Source of the DNA: Streptomyces sp. V1I1
GTDB lineage: Bacteria > Actinomycetota > Actinomycetes > Streptomycetales > Streptomycetaceae
Reading direction: 5' to 3'
DNA length: 64,000 bases
Assembly (NCBI RefSeq): GCF_030817355.1
Contig: NZ_JAUSZH010000001.1
Span: 1,550,001 to 1,614,000 of the forward strand
A program made the translations under genes and the position numbers. This document shows positions 27,341 to 35,695 of this stretch, piece by piece; position 1 is the stretch's first letter; each line of letters starts with the position of its first letter. The notes beneath the pieces were generated by a model. It was not told where the DNA came from. It ran no database searches and saw only the letters and a list, made by a program, of their open reading frames with translations.

Positions 27341-27589
27341 GCCACCGGCCACCGCAGGCCATGACACGCGACGGGGTGGCTCCTGGTCCGGCCAGGAGTT
27401 CCCCCGGCCGACGAACCGAACCGCCCCCGCCGGGCGTTGTGCCCGAGCCCCATGTCTCGGGCACCTGACAATGCATCGGCCCACAGCGCCGCTGTCTTGC
27501 AGACACCCGCTGGCCGGACGACACGCCTGATCACCGATACTGCCTCATCGCGGCAGCACACCTGCCGCCCCATTCACCCGAGGACACAC

Positions 27590-29293
27590 ATGCTCAGACG
27601 TAAGCGACTTGGCCGCATAGCGGCCGTCGGAGGATCCCTTGGAGCACTGGTCGCAGCCGCGGCCGGCACAGCTGGACCGGCCTCCGCTCAGGACTTCGAC
27701 GCCGTTCACGTGAACGACGTCGTCCTGCGGCCGTCGGGGGGATCCTGGGCGGCCAACGCTGCCAGCACCCTGCCGTCCCTGGACGGCACCGTGGTCTACG
27801 CCTTCGCCACCAAGCCGCTGACCGGTCCTGCCGGTGACGGCGCCGGCCTGCCCGCAGGTCTCACCTTCGGGACACAGGACGGCTGCAAGCCCGCCCCGCA
27901 GACCACGGCCGTCTACCTGTGCAGGGTCGCCGGCACCGGCATCCATGCCGCACCGATCCTCGCGATTTCACCCGAGACGTCCAACAACACCATGGGCTAC
28001 TACGGCGCGGTCTACGCACCAGCCGGCTCCGACCTCACCGCCGCCGTTCAGGCCGCCCAGACCGCCGGGGCCACACCCGCGGACAGTACCCACGGCGCGG
28101 GCACGTTCACGGTCAAGACGCCTGAGCACGTCGCCCAGAACACCCTGGCGTTCAACACCCCCGACATCGAGGCCGGCAAGACCTCGCCTCAGACGCTGCA
28201 CGTCCACGCGGTGGACGGCGGGCACTTGGACCTGTGGTTCGGCCCCGCGCCGGACCAGTACGGCTGGAGCAGTCACGACGTCGACATCCGCGTCACCGCG
28301 GTGACGGCCGGCGAGTCCGCCCAGTGCACGCACAAGACCGAGTCGCTCACCATGGGAATCGTCCTGATCCAGTGCGATCTGACGCCCGGTGACACCGACA
28401 TCACCTACACCCTCACCTCGGCGCCCGACACCGAAAGCTGGCACATCAACGCCCACGCCCGCTACAAGGTCTACTCCTACGGCAGCGACTACCTGACCGC
28501 AGACGCAGCCTTCGCCGTCGACGGACTTCCCGTGCGTGAGCGTCACACGCTCCTGGGCCGCGACAGTGCTGGCCGACTGTGGCTCTACCACCCCACGGGC
28601 AACGCCACCGCCCCCTTCCGCACCCGCAGCCTGATCAGCAGCGGCTGGCAGGGCTACAACGCACTGACCAAACTGTCACCGCTGTCCGCAGACAAGCCCG
28701 CCGGGGGCCTCGTCACCCGCGACTCCTCCGGCGTCCTGTGGTACCACCGCCACGTAGACGGCGGCCCGTTCGCACCCCGCGCCCGCGTCGGCGCTGGCTG
28801 GAACAGCTACAACACCCTCACCGGCGCTGGTGAGCTCACCGGCGACGGCAAGCCCGACCTGATCGCCCGCGACACCACCGGCACCCTCTGGCTCTACCGC
28901 GGCACCGGCAATACCACCGCCCCCTTCGCCACCCGCACCAAAATCGGCAGCGGCTGGAACAGCTACAACCAGCTCGCCGGAACCGCCGACCTCACCGGCG
29001 ACAACAAGCCCGACCTGATCGCCCGCGACAGCGCCGGAACGCTCTGGCTCTACCGCGGCACCGGCAGTGCGGCGGCGCCCTTCGCCAGTCGCACCAAGAT
29101 CGGCGCAGGCTGGAACATCTACGACCAACTGGTAGCCACCGGCGATCTCACCGCAGACAACAAGCCCGACCTGATCGCCCGCGACACCACCGGCACCCTC
29201 TGGCTCTACCGCGGCACCAGCAGTACCACCGCCCCCTTCGCCAGTCGCACCAAAATCGGCGCAGGCTGGAACATCTACAACACCCTGATCTGA
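27590..29293 (+). CDS. Secreted FG-GAP/VCBS repeat protein
   Basis: 567 aa from ATG 27590 (CGAGGAC upstream), signal peptide RIAAVGGSLGALVAAAAGTAGPASA. The N-terminal approximately 300 residues form an unassigned extracytoplasmic beta domain. The C-terminal half consists of five propeller-like repeats of about 52 aa. Each has the pattern DLTGDNKPDLIARD, GTLWLYRGTG, APFASRTKIG and GWNxY; the last three are near-identical. Such blades bind calcium and sugars in other exported proteins. Its place directly after the 1084-aa FG-GAP protein suggests it belongs to the same surface system, though each has its own terminator. Confidence 0.88.
   Translation: MLRRKRLGRIAAVGGSLGALVAAAAGTAGPASAQDFDAVHVNDVVLRPSGGSWAANAASTLPSLDGTVVYAFATKPLTGPAGDGAGLPAGLTFGTQDGCKPAPQTTAVYLCRVAGTGIHAAPILAISPETSNNTMGYYGAVYAPAGSDLTAAVQAAQTAGATPADSTHGAGTFTVKTPEHVAQNTLAFNTPDIEAGKTSPQTLHVHAVDGGHLDLWFGPAPDQYGWSSHDVDIRVTAVTAGESAQCTHKTESLTMGIVLIQCDLTPGDTDITYTLTSAPDTESWHINAHARYKVYSYGSDYLTADAAFAVDGLPVRERHTLLGRDSAGRLWLYHPTGNATAPFRTRSLISSGWQGYNALTKLSPLSADKPAGGLVTRDSSGVLWYHRHVDGGPFAPRARVGAGWNSYNTLTGAGELTGDGKPDLIARDTTGTLWLYRGTGNTTAPFATRTKIGSGWNSYNQLAGTADLTGDNKPDLIARDSAGTLWLYRGTGSAAAPFASRTKIGAGWNIYDQLVATGDLTADNKPDLIARDTTGTLWLYRGTSSTTAPFASRTKIGAGWNIYNTLI
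28544..29290 (+). repeat. Five in-frame approximately 156-bp tandem repeats
   Basis: Encodes the FG-GAP blades of the preceding protein. Units 3-5 (from about 28832) are so alike at DNA level that copy number could change by slippage or recombination. Confidence 0.85.
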
Positions 29294-29381
29294 CCGCTCG
29301 ACCGCCGGCCCGGACTCCCGGTTCCTCAAGACGCCGCGTACTGTCACCCGACACCGTCGGTGGCTCCGGGCGCACAGCGTG

Positions 29382-29424
29382 ACGTCGGCCTTCACGCCCC
29401 CATTGAGGCTGTGAAGGCCGACGT
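29382..29424 (+). terminator. Strong terminator after the second FG-GAP gene
   Basis: Perfect 14-bp stem ACGTCGGCCTTCAC / GTGAAGGCCGACGT followed by TTT, 88 nt after the stop. The largely gene-free stretch 29294-30009 starts here. Confidence 0.85.
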
Positions 29425-29705
29425 TTCGTATCTCGCTGAGCGACTCATCGAGGGGCCTCCAGGGGCCGATCGGCGCGTCCAGGGCTCTTGAATGGCCAGC
29501 GATTCCTCGTGTCCACACATCACGGCGTCCGGGCCTCCGGAGTTGGAATCGGCGGGATCGGTGCCTTCATCGCAGGTCACGCGCACCTCGCCTACCGAGG
29601 ACATGCCAGGCGCCGAAGTCGTGAGCAGCGGATTCTCTCAGTTGAAGGAAAGTTCCCGGCCCCGACCTGCGAAGGATCGTTTCTTCAGGTCAAGGCCGTT
29701 TCCAG

Positions 29706-29740
29706 CGGGGCGGGTGGGACTCGAACCCACGGCCGGTCGC
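29706..29740 (-). pseudogene. tRNA 3'-end fragment (probable att-site remnant)
   Basis: On the minus strand GTGGG-TTCGAGT-CCCAC (29714-29730) is a perfect T arm, followed by CCGCCCC plus G, the 3' acceptor strand and discriminator. The expected partner GGGGCGG and an anticodon arm are not found upstream; the 7-bp repeat array is there instead. Integrative elements duplicate exactly this part of a tRNA gene. The amino acid cannot be assigned. Confidence 0.6.
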
Positions 29741-29756
29741 CCTCGTCCTCGGGCGC

Positions 29757-29812
29757 GGCTGTCGGCTGTCGGCTGTCGGCTGTCGGCTGTCGGCTGTCGG
29801 CTGTCGGCTGTT
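29757..29812. repeat. Heptanucleotide tandem array GGCTGTC x7 (+1 imperfect)
   Basis: Seven perfect copies (29757-29805) and an eighth ending in T. It sits exactly between the tRNA fragment and a gene fragment. The period is the same as that of the arrays at 7846-7903. Confidence 0.97.
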
Positions 29813-29905
29813 CGAGGACGCGACCGAGGCCCCGAAGCTGTGCCTCGTGGAGACCCGGCCGTTCCACTCGGGGATCGTCCTCCTGCGCTACCGGACGGCG
29901 TAGCG
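29813..29905 (+). pseudogene. 3' end of an unidentified gene
   Basis: An open frame reading FEDATEAPKLCLVETRPF then HSGIVLLRYRTA and a TAG stop. It has normal Streptomyces codon use but begins directly at the end of the repeat array. It looks like the last 30 codons of a lost gene. I do not recognise the family. Confidence 0.4.
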
Positions 29906-30009
29906 GGCGACATCAGGCCGACGTTCGACGGCCGGGGAGTCGCCCTGACCTCCGGCAAAACACCGCTTAATCTGCCGGAGCTGACGCCTCATCACGAAAG
30001 GAACATCCC

Positions 30010-30426
30010 GTGCCTTCTCGACTCAACCCGTACATCAGCTTCGACGGCGACGCCCGGCAAGCCATGGAATTCTACAAGGGGATCTTCGGCGGCACCCTGA
30101 CGGTGAACACATTCGGTGACTTCGGCGAGAAGGAGGCCGGAGACGCCGCCGACAAGATCATGCACAGTATGCTCGAGACTGACAGCGGCTTCACGCTCAT
30201 GGGCGCCGACACCCCGCCGGGGATGGAGCACAAGCCCGGGAACAACATCTCCGTGAGCGTGAGCGGGGATGACGCCGACGAACTGCGCGGCTACTGGGAC
30301 AAACTCTCCGGCGACGGCACGGTCTCGGTCCCGCTGGAGAAGCAGATGTGGGGCGACGTCTTCGGCATGTGTACGGACCGCTTCGGCATCACCTGGCTGG
30401 TCAACATCAGCGAGCAGCAGGCCTGA
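30010..30426 (+). CDS. VOC-family (PhnB-like) protein
   Basis: 138 aa from GTG 30010 (GAAAGGAAC upstream). It is a glyoxalase/dioxygenase-fold protein of the PhnB/YjdN type: YISFDGDARQAMEFYKGIFGG, MHSMLETDSGFTLMGAD and WGDVFGMCTDRFGITWLVNI. Members lack a fixed activity, and many are of unknown substrate. It is an isolated gene among remnants but intact. Confidence 0.92.
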   Translation: MPSRLNPYISFDGDARQAMEFYKGIFGGTLTVNTFGDFGEKEAGDAADKIMHSMLETDSGFTLMGADTPPGMEHKPGNNISVSVSGDDADELRGYWDKLSGDGTVSVPLEKQMWGDVFGMCTDRFGITWLVNISEQQA

Positions 30427-30480
30427 ACGGACAGCGGCGCGCCGGCCCCTCCCCCATGGCGGCCGGCGCGTCAGGTACGG

Positions 30481-30603
30481 GGACCGCGCTATGAGAAGGA
30501 GACCGACTACCCGCGCGTCCACCTCGCCAACCTCCGCCGCAAACCCGAATCCGACCCCTCCCGCCCGCGCTACCTCATCACCGAGCCCGACATCGGCTAC
30601 CGC
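30481..30603 (+). pseudogene. C-terminal fragment of KdpE-type response regulator
   Basis: One frame reads YEKETDYPRVHLANLRRKPE then RPRYLITEPDIGYR. This is the recognition helix and wing of the OmpR-type domain of KdpE, the regulator of potassium transport. The receiver domain, start and upstream sequence are missing. Confidence 0.75.
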
Positions 30604-30817
30604 AGCCCAAGCCAGCCTGTCGCGACTGCCCGCAATCCTCAAAGAACCATGGCGGGCTCAAGCAGTCAGCGCATCACCGCTGTTCAGGAGGCCGGCGTAG
30701 ACCTCTGCCAGCGTGCGGTAGCCGTGGACCTACCCAGCCAACACCGTTGATAGCGTGCATGGTTGGAGATGATCAGGCCAGGGTCCGCGATGACGTTTCA
30801 GGACCGAGTGGACGCAG

Positions 30818-31060
30818 ATGGTGTCGGAAGCACGACAGCAGCAAGCCACGCAGATGCGGCTCAACCAGGCAGGGCCTACCGGCCAAAGCCGCGGGCCGGC
30901 GAGCAACGCCGACCTCGTCGTCCATCAGGACGATCTGGGTGCGGTCGGTAATGAGGCGTTCCGTCTGCACAGTGAGCTGCAGGCTGAGGGCCGGACGGCC
31001 AACTGGCGAGTAGCGAGGAGGCGCCCCGCGTACGCTCCGGCCCGACGCGAGGGACCACCG
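30818..31060 (+). pseudogene. Fragment resembling a WXG100-like protein N-terminus
   Basis: The frame from ATG 30818 contains ADLVVHQDDLGAVGNEAFRL and HSELQAEG (about 30905-31003). This resembles the first helix of Streptomyces type VII-associated WXG-like proteins. After 31003 it loses similarity and runs out of frame into the aceB copy. Confidence 0.4.
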
Positions 31061-31062
31061 TC

Positions 31063-31155
31063 CAGCAAGCGCACGACCTGCTGCTGAAGGTGGCGCTCGA
31101 CGAGAACTACGAGGACTTTCTGACGCTGTCTGCGTACGAGCAACTGGTCGGCTGA
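31063..31155 (+). pseudogene. Duplicated 3' end of malate synthase aceB
   Basis: 93 nt encoding the last 30 residues and stop of malate synthase ([24 protein letters not shown]). It matches 4417-4509 with no gap and about seven substitutions, mostly silent. The downstream 50 nt including the terminator are duplicated too. There is no promoter or start. Confidence 0.95.
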
Positions 31156-31173
31156 GTCTCTTCAACGCACTGG

Positions 31174-31205
31174 ACGCCCCCGGTACCGCACGGCACCTGG
31201 GGCGT
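31174..31205 (+). terminator. Diverged copy of the aceB terminator
   Basis: Same arms as at 4528-4559, now with one mismatch (ACGCCCCCGGT / ACCTGGGGCGT). Confidence 0.7.
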
Positions 31206-31317
31206 CTTCATGCTCCGTCAACACAAACAGTTCGCTCACCGAAGTACTCTGACCTACCCTGCGACGATCACCACGCATCGGCGTGTCCGCGACGGATCTT
31301 CGAAAGGTTCAACGCTC

Positions 31318-32256
31318 ATGAGGATCCTGGTCGTCGGCGCCGGAGCCACGGGAGGCTACTTCGGCGCCCGCCTCGCCCAGGCCGGACGGGATGTCACCTT
31401 CCTGGTCCGCCCGCGCCGCGCCGCGACGCTGCGTGAGCGGGGTCTGCGCATCACCGGTCTGGGCGAGGATGAGGTGATCACACCCCGGCTGGTCACCGCC
31501 GTCGAACTCTCCTCCCCCTACGACCTGGTGCTGCTGTCGGTGAAGGCGACCACCCTCAAGCAGGCCATCGACGATGTCGCCCCGGCGATCGGCCCGCAGA
31601 CCGCCATCGTGCCCTTCCTCAACGGCATGGCCCATCTCGAAGAGCTCAACGCACGCTTCGGCGCCCGACCGGTTCTTGGCGGCGTGGCCAAGGTCGTCAC
31701 CACCGTGAACGACGACGGCGACATCGTCCGCCTCGCCCCACTGGCGACCCTGACCATCGGCGAACAGGACGGCCGACCCTCACCACGAGTGGACTCCATC
31801 CACGCCCTCCTGGACGACGCGGGCATCGACGCGAGTGTGTCGACGGACATCGTCGCGGCGATGTGGCACAAGTGGGTCTTCATCACCACCGTGAGTGCCC
31901 TGACCTGCCTGATGCGCGGCACGGTCGGCGATGTCAGCGCGGTCCCCGGTGGCTCCGGCCTCGGCCCCGCCATCCTGGCCGAGGCCGCCGCGGTATCGGC
32001 GGCGGCGGGCTTCCCCGTCCCGGATGCCGAACTCGCCGCCACCACCTCGACCGTGACCCGGGCCGAATCACCGTTCGCGCCCTCCATGTACCGCGACGTC
32101 GTGGCCGGTCGTCCCACTGAGGTCGAGCACGTGTTCGGCGACCTCGTGAGGCGCGCCCGCGCCCTGTCGGTCGCGACCCCGCTGCTCGATCTGGCCACCC
32201 TGCACCTGCGCGTCCACCAACACCGTGTCGAGCGGGCGGCACTTGAGCAGGCGTGA
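31318..32256 (+). CDS. Ketopantoate reductase-family (PanE/ApbA) oxidoreductase
   Basis: 312 aa from ATG 31318 (GAAAGG upstream). The NADPH-binding Rossmann loop is ILVVGAGATGGYFGARLAQAG. LVLLSVKATTLKQAI and VPFLNGMAHLE (with the family Asn) come next, then the C-terminal helical domain (MWHKWVFIT, FAPSMYRDVVAGRPTEVEHVFGDLV), with the family lysine and glutamate. PanE reduces 2-dehydropantoate to pantoate in CoA synthesis. Streptomyces encodes several paralogs, so the substrate here is uncertain. It starts 113 nt after the duplicated aceB terminator. Confidence 0.9.
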   Translation: MRILVVGAGATGGYFGARLAQAGRDVTFLVRPRRAATLRERGLRITGLGEDEVITPRLVTAVELSSPYDLVLLSVKATTLKQAIDDVAPAIGPQTAIVPFLNGMAHLEELNARFGARPVLGGVAKVVTTVNDDGDIVRLAPLATLTIGEQDGRPSPRVDSIHALLDDAGIDASVSTDIVAAMWHKWVFITTVSALTCLMRGTVGDVSAVPGGSGLGPAILAEAAAVSAAAGFPVPDAELAATTSTVTRAESPFAPSMYRDVVAGRPTEVEHVFGDLVRRARALSVATPLLDLATLHLRVHQHRVERAALEQA

Positions 32257-32277
32257 ACGCTCACACCGGAGGGGCGC

Positions 32278-33246
32278 TCACCGCCCGCCGACGACCACCG
32301 TGCGCTGCGCGGAGAAGTCGCCCCACTTCCCGTCGGGCAGCTTCGCCCGGAGCTTGACGCTGTAACGGGTGCCGGGCTTGTCCGTGACCATGAAGGTGTA
32401 CGTCGCCGTCCCAGTCGGCGGCGCGGCGCCCCAGACGATCGTGGTGGCCAACTTCCCGTTCAGGTACAGCTGATGCTCCTTGACCGGCGCGCCAGTCTGC
32501 GGCGGCGTCCAGGTGAGATCGACGTTTCCCTTGCGGGCCGTCGCTTTGAGATCGGTCGGCGCGGTGCTGGGGCCCTTGCCCGGTGCCGAAGCCGTCGTGA
32601 GATCCACGGAGTTGCTGTCCGGCGACGAGTTCTCGGCGGCGTCCCGCGCCCGCACCGTGAAGGTGTAGACGGTGCCGGGCCGCAGGCCGGTGACGCGGGC
32701 GGTGGTCTCGGTCCCGGGCACACTGTGGATACGGGAGTCCTCCTGGTAGATGTCGTACGAGGTGACCCCGATGTTGTCGGTGGCCTTCGCCCAGGACAGG
32801 GTGACCGCCCGGCCTCCGTCGACCTTGCCCAGCAGCTTGGCCGGCGCCGTGGGCGCCTTCTTGTCCTCCGGCGTGGGGGCCGGGGTGGTGACGGCTGTCG
32901 CGGGGCTGGGCTTCGAGAGGTTCCCGGCGGCGTCCCGCGCGCGGACGGTGAAGCTGTACGCCGTCGACGGGAACAGCCGGTCGATGTCGACCATGTGCTT
33001 GGTGCCTGGCAGCGTCTTGACCTTGGCGCCCTGCTGGAACACCTCGTACCCGGTAACCGCCTTGTTGTCGGTGGCCTGCTCCCACATGACATGCACGGAG
33101 GTGGCACTGCCTGCCTGGGCCGTCACGCCGACGGGGGGTGACGGGTTCTCGGTGTCTTTGCCCTCGCCTCCGCAGGCGGTCAGCAGGAGAGCGGCGGCGC
33201 AGGCCAACGCAGGCAGTGTGGGGGGCAGGGTGGGGGGACTTTGCAC
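32278..33246 (-). CDS. Lipoprotein with three fibronectin type III domains
   Basis: 322 aa from GTG 33246 (GGAGGTCC upstream). The lipobox is LLLTACGG, so it is anchored outside the membrane. Three FnIII domains start near residues 36, 132 and 225 (SVHVMWEQATDNKAVTGYEV; VTLSWAKATDNIGVTSYDIY; VDLTWTPPQTGAPVKEHQLY), each with the domain-end pattern YSFTVRARDAAGN. FnIII domains are usual in actinomycete polysaccharide-acting secreted proteins, but no catalytic module is present. The last 53 bp of code are shared with the DUF4232 lipoprotein at 6578; here they complete the third FnIII strand, so this is the likely donor. Confidence 0.9.
   Translation of the reverse strand: MQSPPTLPPTLPALACAAALLLTACGGEGKDTENPSPPVGVTAQAGSATSVHVMWEQATDNKAVTGYEVFQQGAKVKTLPGTKHMVDIDRLFPSTAYSFTVRARDAAGNLSKPSPATAVTTPAPTPEDKKAPTAPAKLLGKVDGGRAVTLSWAKATDNIGVTSYDIYQEDSRIHSVPGTETTARVTGLRPGTVYTFTVRARDAAENSSPDSNSVDLTTASAPGKGPSTAPTDLKATARKGNVDLTWTPPQTGAPVKEHQLYLNGKLATTIVWGAAPPTGTATYTFMVTDKPGTRYSVKLRAKLPDGKWGDFSAQRTVVVGGR
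32294..32346. repeat. 53-bp direct repeat with 6588-6640
   Basis: Second copy of the lipoprotein tail, same orientation, about three substitutions. Confidence 0.85.
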
Positions 33247-33529
33247 GGTCGGACCTCCGCGGCGGACGGCAATGGTCCAGACCTGTATGCCACAAGCTGT
33301 GTTGGCTCACAAGGGGTGCACCCGTACATAGCCCCGCGGCTCTGCCCGGCGTACCTTGCCGGAGCCTGATGGCTTTCTTATGGCTTCTTGAAGAAGCGCT
33401 TCCTCGGGGTCTTTCGACGCATGGACCGGCTTACGCTCTCGTCAACCCCCCACCGTGATCCCGGTGGGCGCGGCTGCGTCTGCCGGGATCTCGCTTGCTC
33501 AGCCGTCTTCCTTCCGAGGTGTTGCACGT

Positions 33530-34384
33530 ATGGGTTCCCGACGAGCCGCTGGCCCGAACTCCCGTTCTCACGCCCGTCCCAAGGGCGGGCTGCGGGCGCG
33601 CAGCGCCGTGCTGGCCCTGGGCGTGATCACCGTAACCGCGGGTGTCGGAGCCACCCTCGCCACAGTCGGCGGGAACGATGGCGGAACGGCCGGCCGGGTG
33701 GAGACGAACGCCGCCGGTGACGTGGCCGGGCCGGGCGAGGACGATGCCGCGGCGGACAGCGCGTCGCCGCTTGCCTCGCCTTCGGGGAGCCCGAACGCGA
33801 CGGCATCGACGAGCCCGTCCGCCTCCCTCCCGGCCTCCGCCAAGCCGAAGCAGACGGCGAGTCCCAAGGCCGCGCCGAAACCCAGGATCCAGACGAGGAG
33901 CGGGAGCGGAACGGGTGGGTCCGGAGGTGGTGGCGGATCTGCCTCGTCCTCCGGCAGTTCCGGGTCCGGTTCCGGGTCGGGGTCCGGCTCGGGGTCCTCG
34001 AACGGTGCCGAGGCCCAGGTCCTCTCGCTCGTCAACAAGGAGCGCGCGTCGGCCGGTTGCTCGCCGCTCACCTCGAACGCGAAGCTGACCGAGGCCGCGG
34101 ACGACTACAGCGATGTCATGGCCCGCAGTGGCGTGATGTCCCACACCGGGCCCGACGGGTCCACGATGAGCAGCCGCGTCGACGCCGCCGGGTATCTCTG
34201 GTCCACGCTGGGCGAGAACATAGCCCGCGGGCAGTCCGATGCGGCCGCCGTCATGGACGCCTGGATGAACAGTCCCGGCCACCGCGCCAACATCCTCAAC
34301 TGCTCCTTCAAGGAGATAGGCATCGGCGTGCACTTCGGGGACGGCGGCCCCTGGTGGACGCAGAACTTCGGCGCAAGCCGGTAG
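33530..34384 (+). CDS. CAP/SCP-domain exported protein
   Basis: 284 aa from ATG 33530 (GAGGTG upstream). A membrane/signal helix (RSAVLALGVITVTAGVGATLA) is followed by a long low-complexity Ser/Pro then Gly/Ser linker (about 60-160). The CAP domain (QVLSLVNKERASAGCSPL, LTEAADDYSDVMARSGVMSH, GENIARGQSDAAAVMDAWMN, PGHRANILNCSFKEIGIG) retains the conserved His and Glu residues. CAP proteins are exported; biochemical roles in bacteria are mostly unknown. The 280 nt upstream contain no gene. I looked for a c-di-AMP riboswitch there and found none. Confidence 0.93.
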   Translation: MGSRRAAGPNSRSHARPKGGLRARSAVLALGVITVTAGVGATLATVGGNDGGTAGRVETNAAGDVAGPGEDDAAADSASPLASPSGSPNATASTSPSASLPASAKPKQTASPKAAPKPRIQTRSGSGTGGSGGGGGSASSSGSSGSGSGSGSGSGSSNGAEAQVLSLVNKERASAGCSPLTSNAKLTEAADDYSDVMARSGVMSHTGPDGSTMSSRVDAAGYLWSTLGENIARGQSDAAAVMDAWMNSPGHRANILNCSFKEIGIGVHFGDGGPWWTQNFGASR

Positions 34385-34390
34385 GACCCG

Positions 34391-35695
34391 CTACCGCTCG
34401 TCGCCCGCCAGTCCGAACGACACCCGCACCCGAGCCCCGCCCATCGGCGCGCCGCTGATCTCCAGCTCCCCGCCCGCCGCGCGGGCCGCACGAGCCACGA
34501 TGTCCAGGCCGAGGCCCGTGGAGCCGCCGACGCTTACACCCCGGGTGAGTGCGGCGTCCGGGTCGGCAACGCCGGGACCCGCGTCCTCCACCGTCAGCAG
34601 CACATGGCGGTCGGTGCGCTCCACGCGTACGGCGAAGGCAGTGCCCTGCGGAGTGTGCCGGAAGACGTTTCCGATCAGCGCGTCCACGACCGCGGCGAGA
34701 TCGTCCTCGGGGAACCGTACGGGCGTCGGGCGCGGTGTGAAAGAGCGTTCGTACAGCCGGTCCTGCTGGGTGGCGAGCACCGACCAGAAGTCGAGCCGCA
34801 TCGCCACCACTTCGGTCACCTCGCTCGGGCGTGCCGGAATCGTCCCGTTCGCCGGGCCGGCGGCCAGCGGGGTGCGGGCTGCGGTGATGATCGAGTCCAG
34901 TTCGCTCTCCAGCTGCGCGACGGCCTCCGTGATCCGCCGGGCGCCCGGTGAACCGCCCAGCAGGTCCGCCTCCAGGTACAGCGCGGTCAGCGGGGTCCTG
35001 AGCCGGTGCGAGAGGTCCGCGACCATCTCCCGCTCGATGGCGAGCAGTTCCACGACCCGGTCGGCCATGGTGTTGAACGCGGCCCCTGCCTCCTGCAACT
35101 CCGGCGGACCGTCCGGTTCCACCCGTACGTCGAGGTCCCCCGACCCCAGGGCCAGGGAGGCACGCTTCAGGCTCCTGGTGGAGCGGACGACCCGGGCGCC
35201 CAGCCGGTCGGCGACCAGCACCGAGCCGCCCACCAGACCGAGCGCGAGCAGCGACATGACGCCCCACGAGGCCCACACGCCCCGGGTCAAATACCCGGCG
35301 GGTACGTATGCCTCGACGACCGCCACCCGGTTCCGGTCGAGGACGACGGGCTGGAGATAGCTCCATCCCTCGGCGGTGTCGAGCGCCAGCGTCTCCCGTT
35401 TGCGCACCGCGCGGTCCAGCGCCTCCGGCGGCGCATGCAGAGTGCCGACGAGCCGACCGTCCGGGAGCCGTACGGCGAGCTGGTCGTCCGAGCCCAGGCC
35501 CGCGACGGCCTGCTGTACATCGGCGGGTCTGGTGGTCAGGGCAAGTACCGGCGCGAGGGCGGCCGCACGCTGTTCGGCGGCGGTGGTCACCCGGTCCCGG
35601 GCCTGTTCGCGTACGAGCAGGGCGAGCGGGATGAGGAAGGACAGCGCGACCATCAGCGTCGCGGCGAGGGAGATACCTGCGAGGGCGCGTCTCAT
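34391..35695 (-). CDS. Two-component sensor histidine kinase
   Basis: 434 aa. There are two membrane helices (about 8-28 and 150-170) around an extracytoplasmic loop, then HAMP, and the dimerisation box VADLSHRLRTPLTAL (His). The ATP-binding boxes are ALIGNVFRHTP (N), VEDAGPGVAD (G1) and STGLGLDIVARAARAAGG (G2). The start overlaps the stop of the response regulator gene (ATGA), forming one operon. The signal is unknown. It is convergent with the CAP-domain gene, 6 nt apart. Confidence 0.95.
   Translation of the reverse strand: MRRALAGISLAATLMVALSFLIPLALLVREQARDRVTTAAEQRAAALAPVLALTTRPADVQQAVAGLGSDDQLAVRLPDGRLVGTLHAPPEALDRAVRKRETLALDTAEGWSYLQPVVLDRNRVAVVEAYVPAGYLTRGVWASWGVMSLLALGLVGGSVLVADRLGARVVRSTRSLKRASLALGSGDLDVRVEPDGPPELQEAGAAFNTMADRVVELLAIEREMVADLSHRLRTPLTALYLEADLLGGSPGARRITEAVAQLESELDSIITAARTPLAAGPANGTIPARPSEVTEVVAMRLDFWSVLATQQDRLYERSFTPRPTPVRFPEDDLAAVVDALIGNVFRHTPQGTAFAVRVERTDRHVLLTVEDAGPGVADPDAALTRGVSVGGSTGLGLDIVARAARAAGGELEISGAPMGGARVRVSFGLAGDER

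Noticed and set aside
29492..30100. 202-aa plus-strand ORF across the tRNA fragment
   Set aside because: Phrases such as GRVGLEPTA arise from reading tRNA sequence; it crosses repeats and the VOC gene out of frame.
33247..33529. c-di-AMP (ydaO-type) riboswitch before the CAP-domain gene
   Set aside because: The conserved GGGGGACCC and GGGUGAAUC blocks are absent; only short unrelated hairpins seen.
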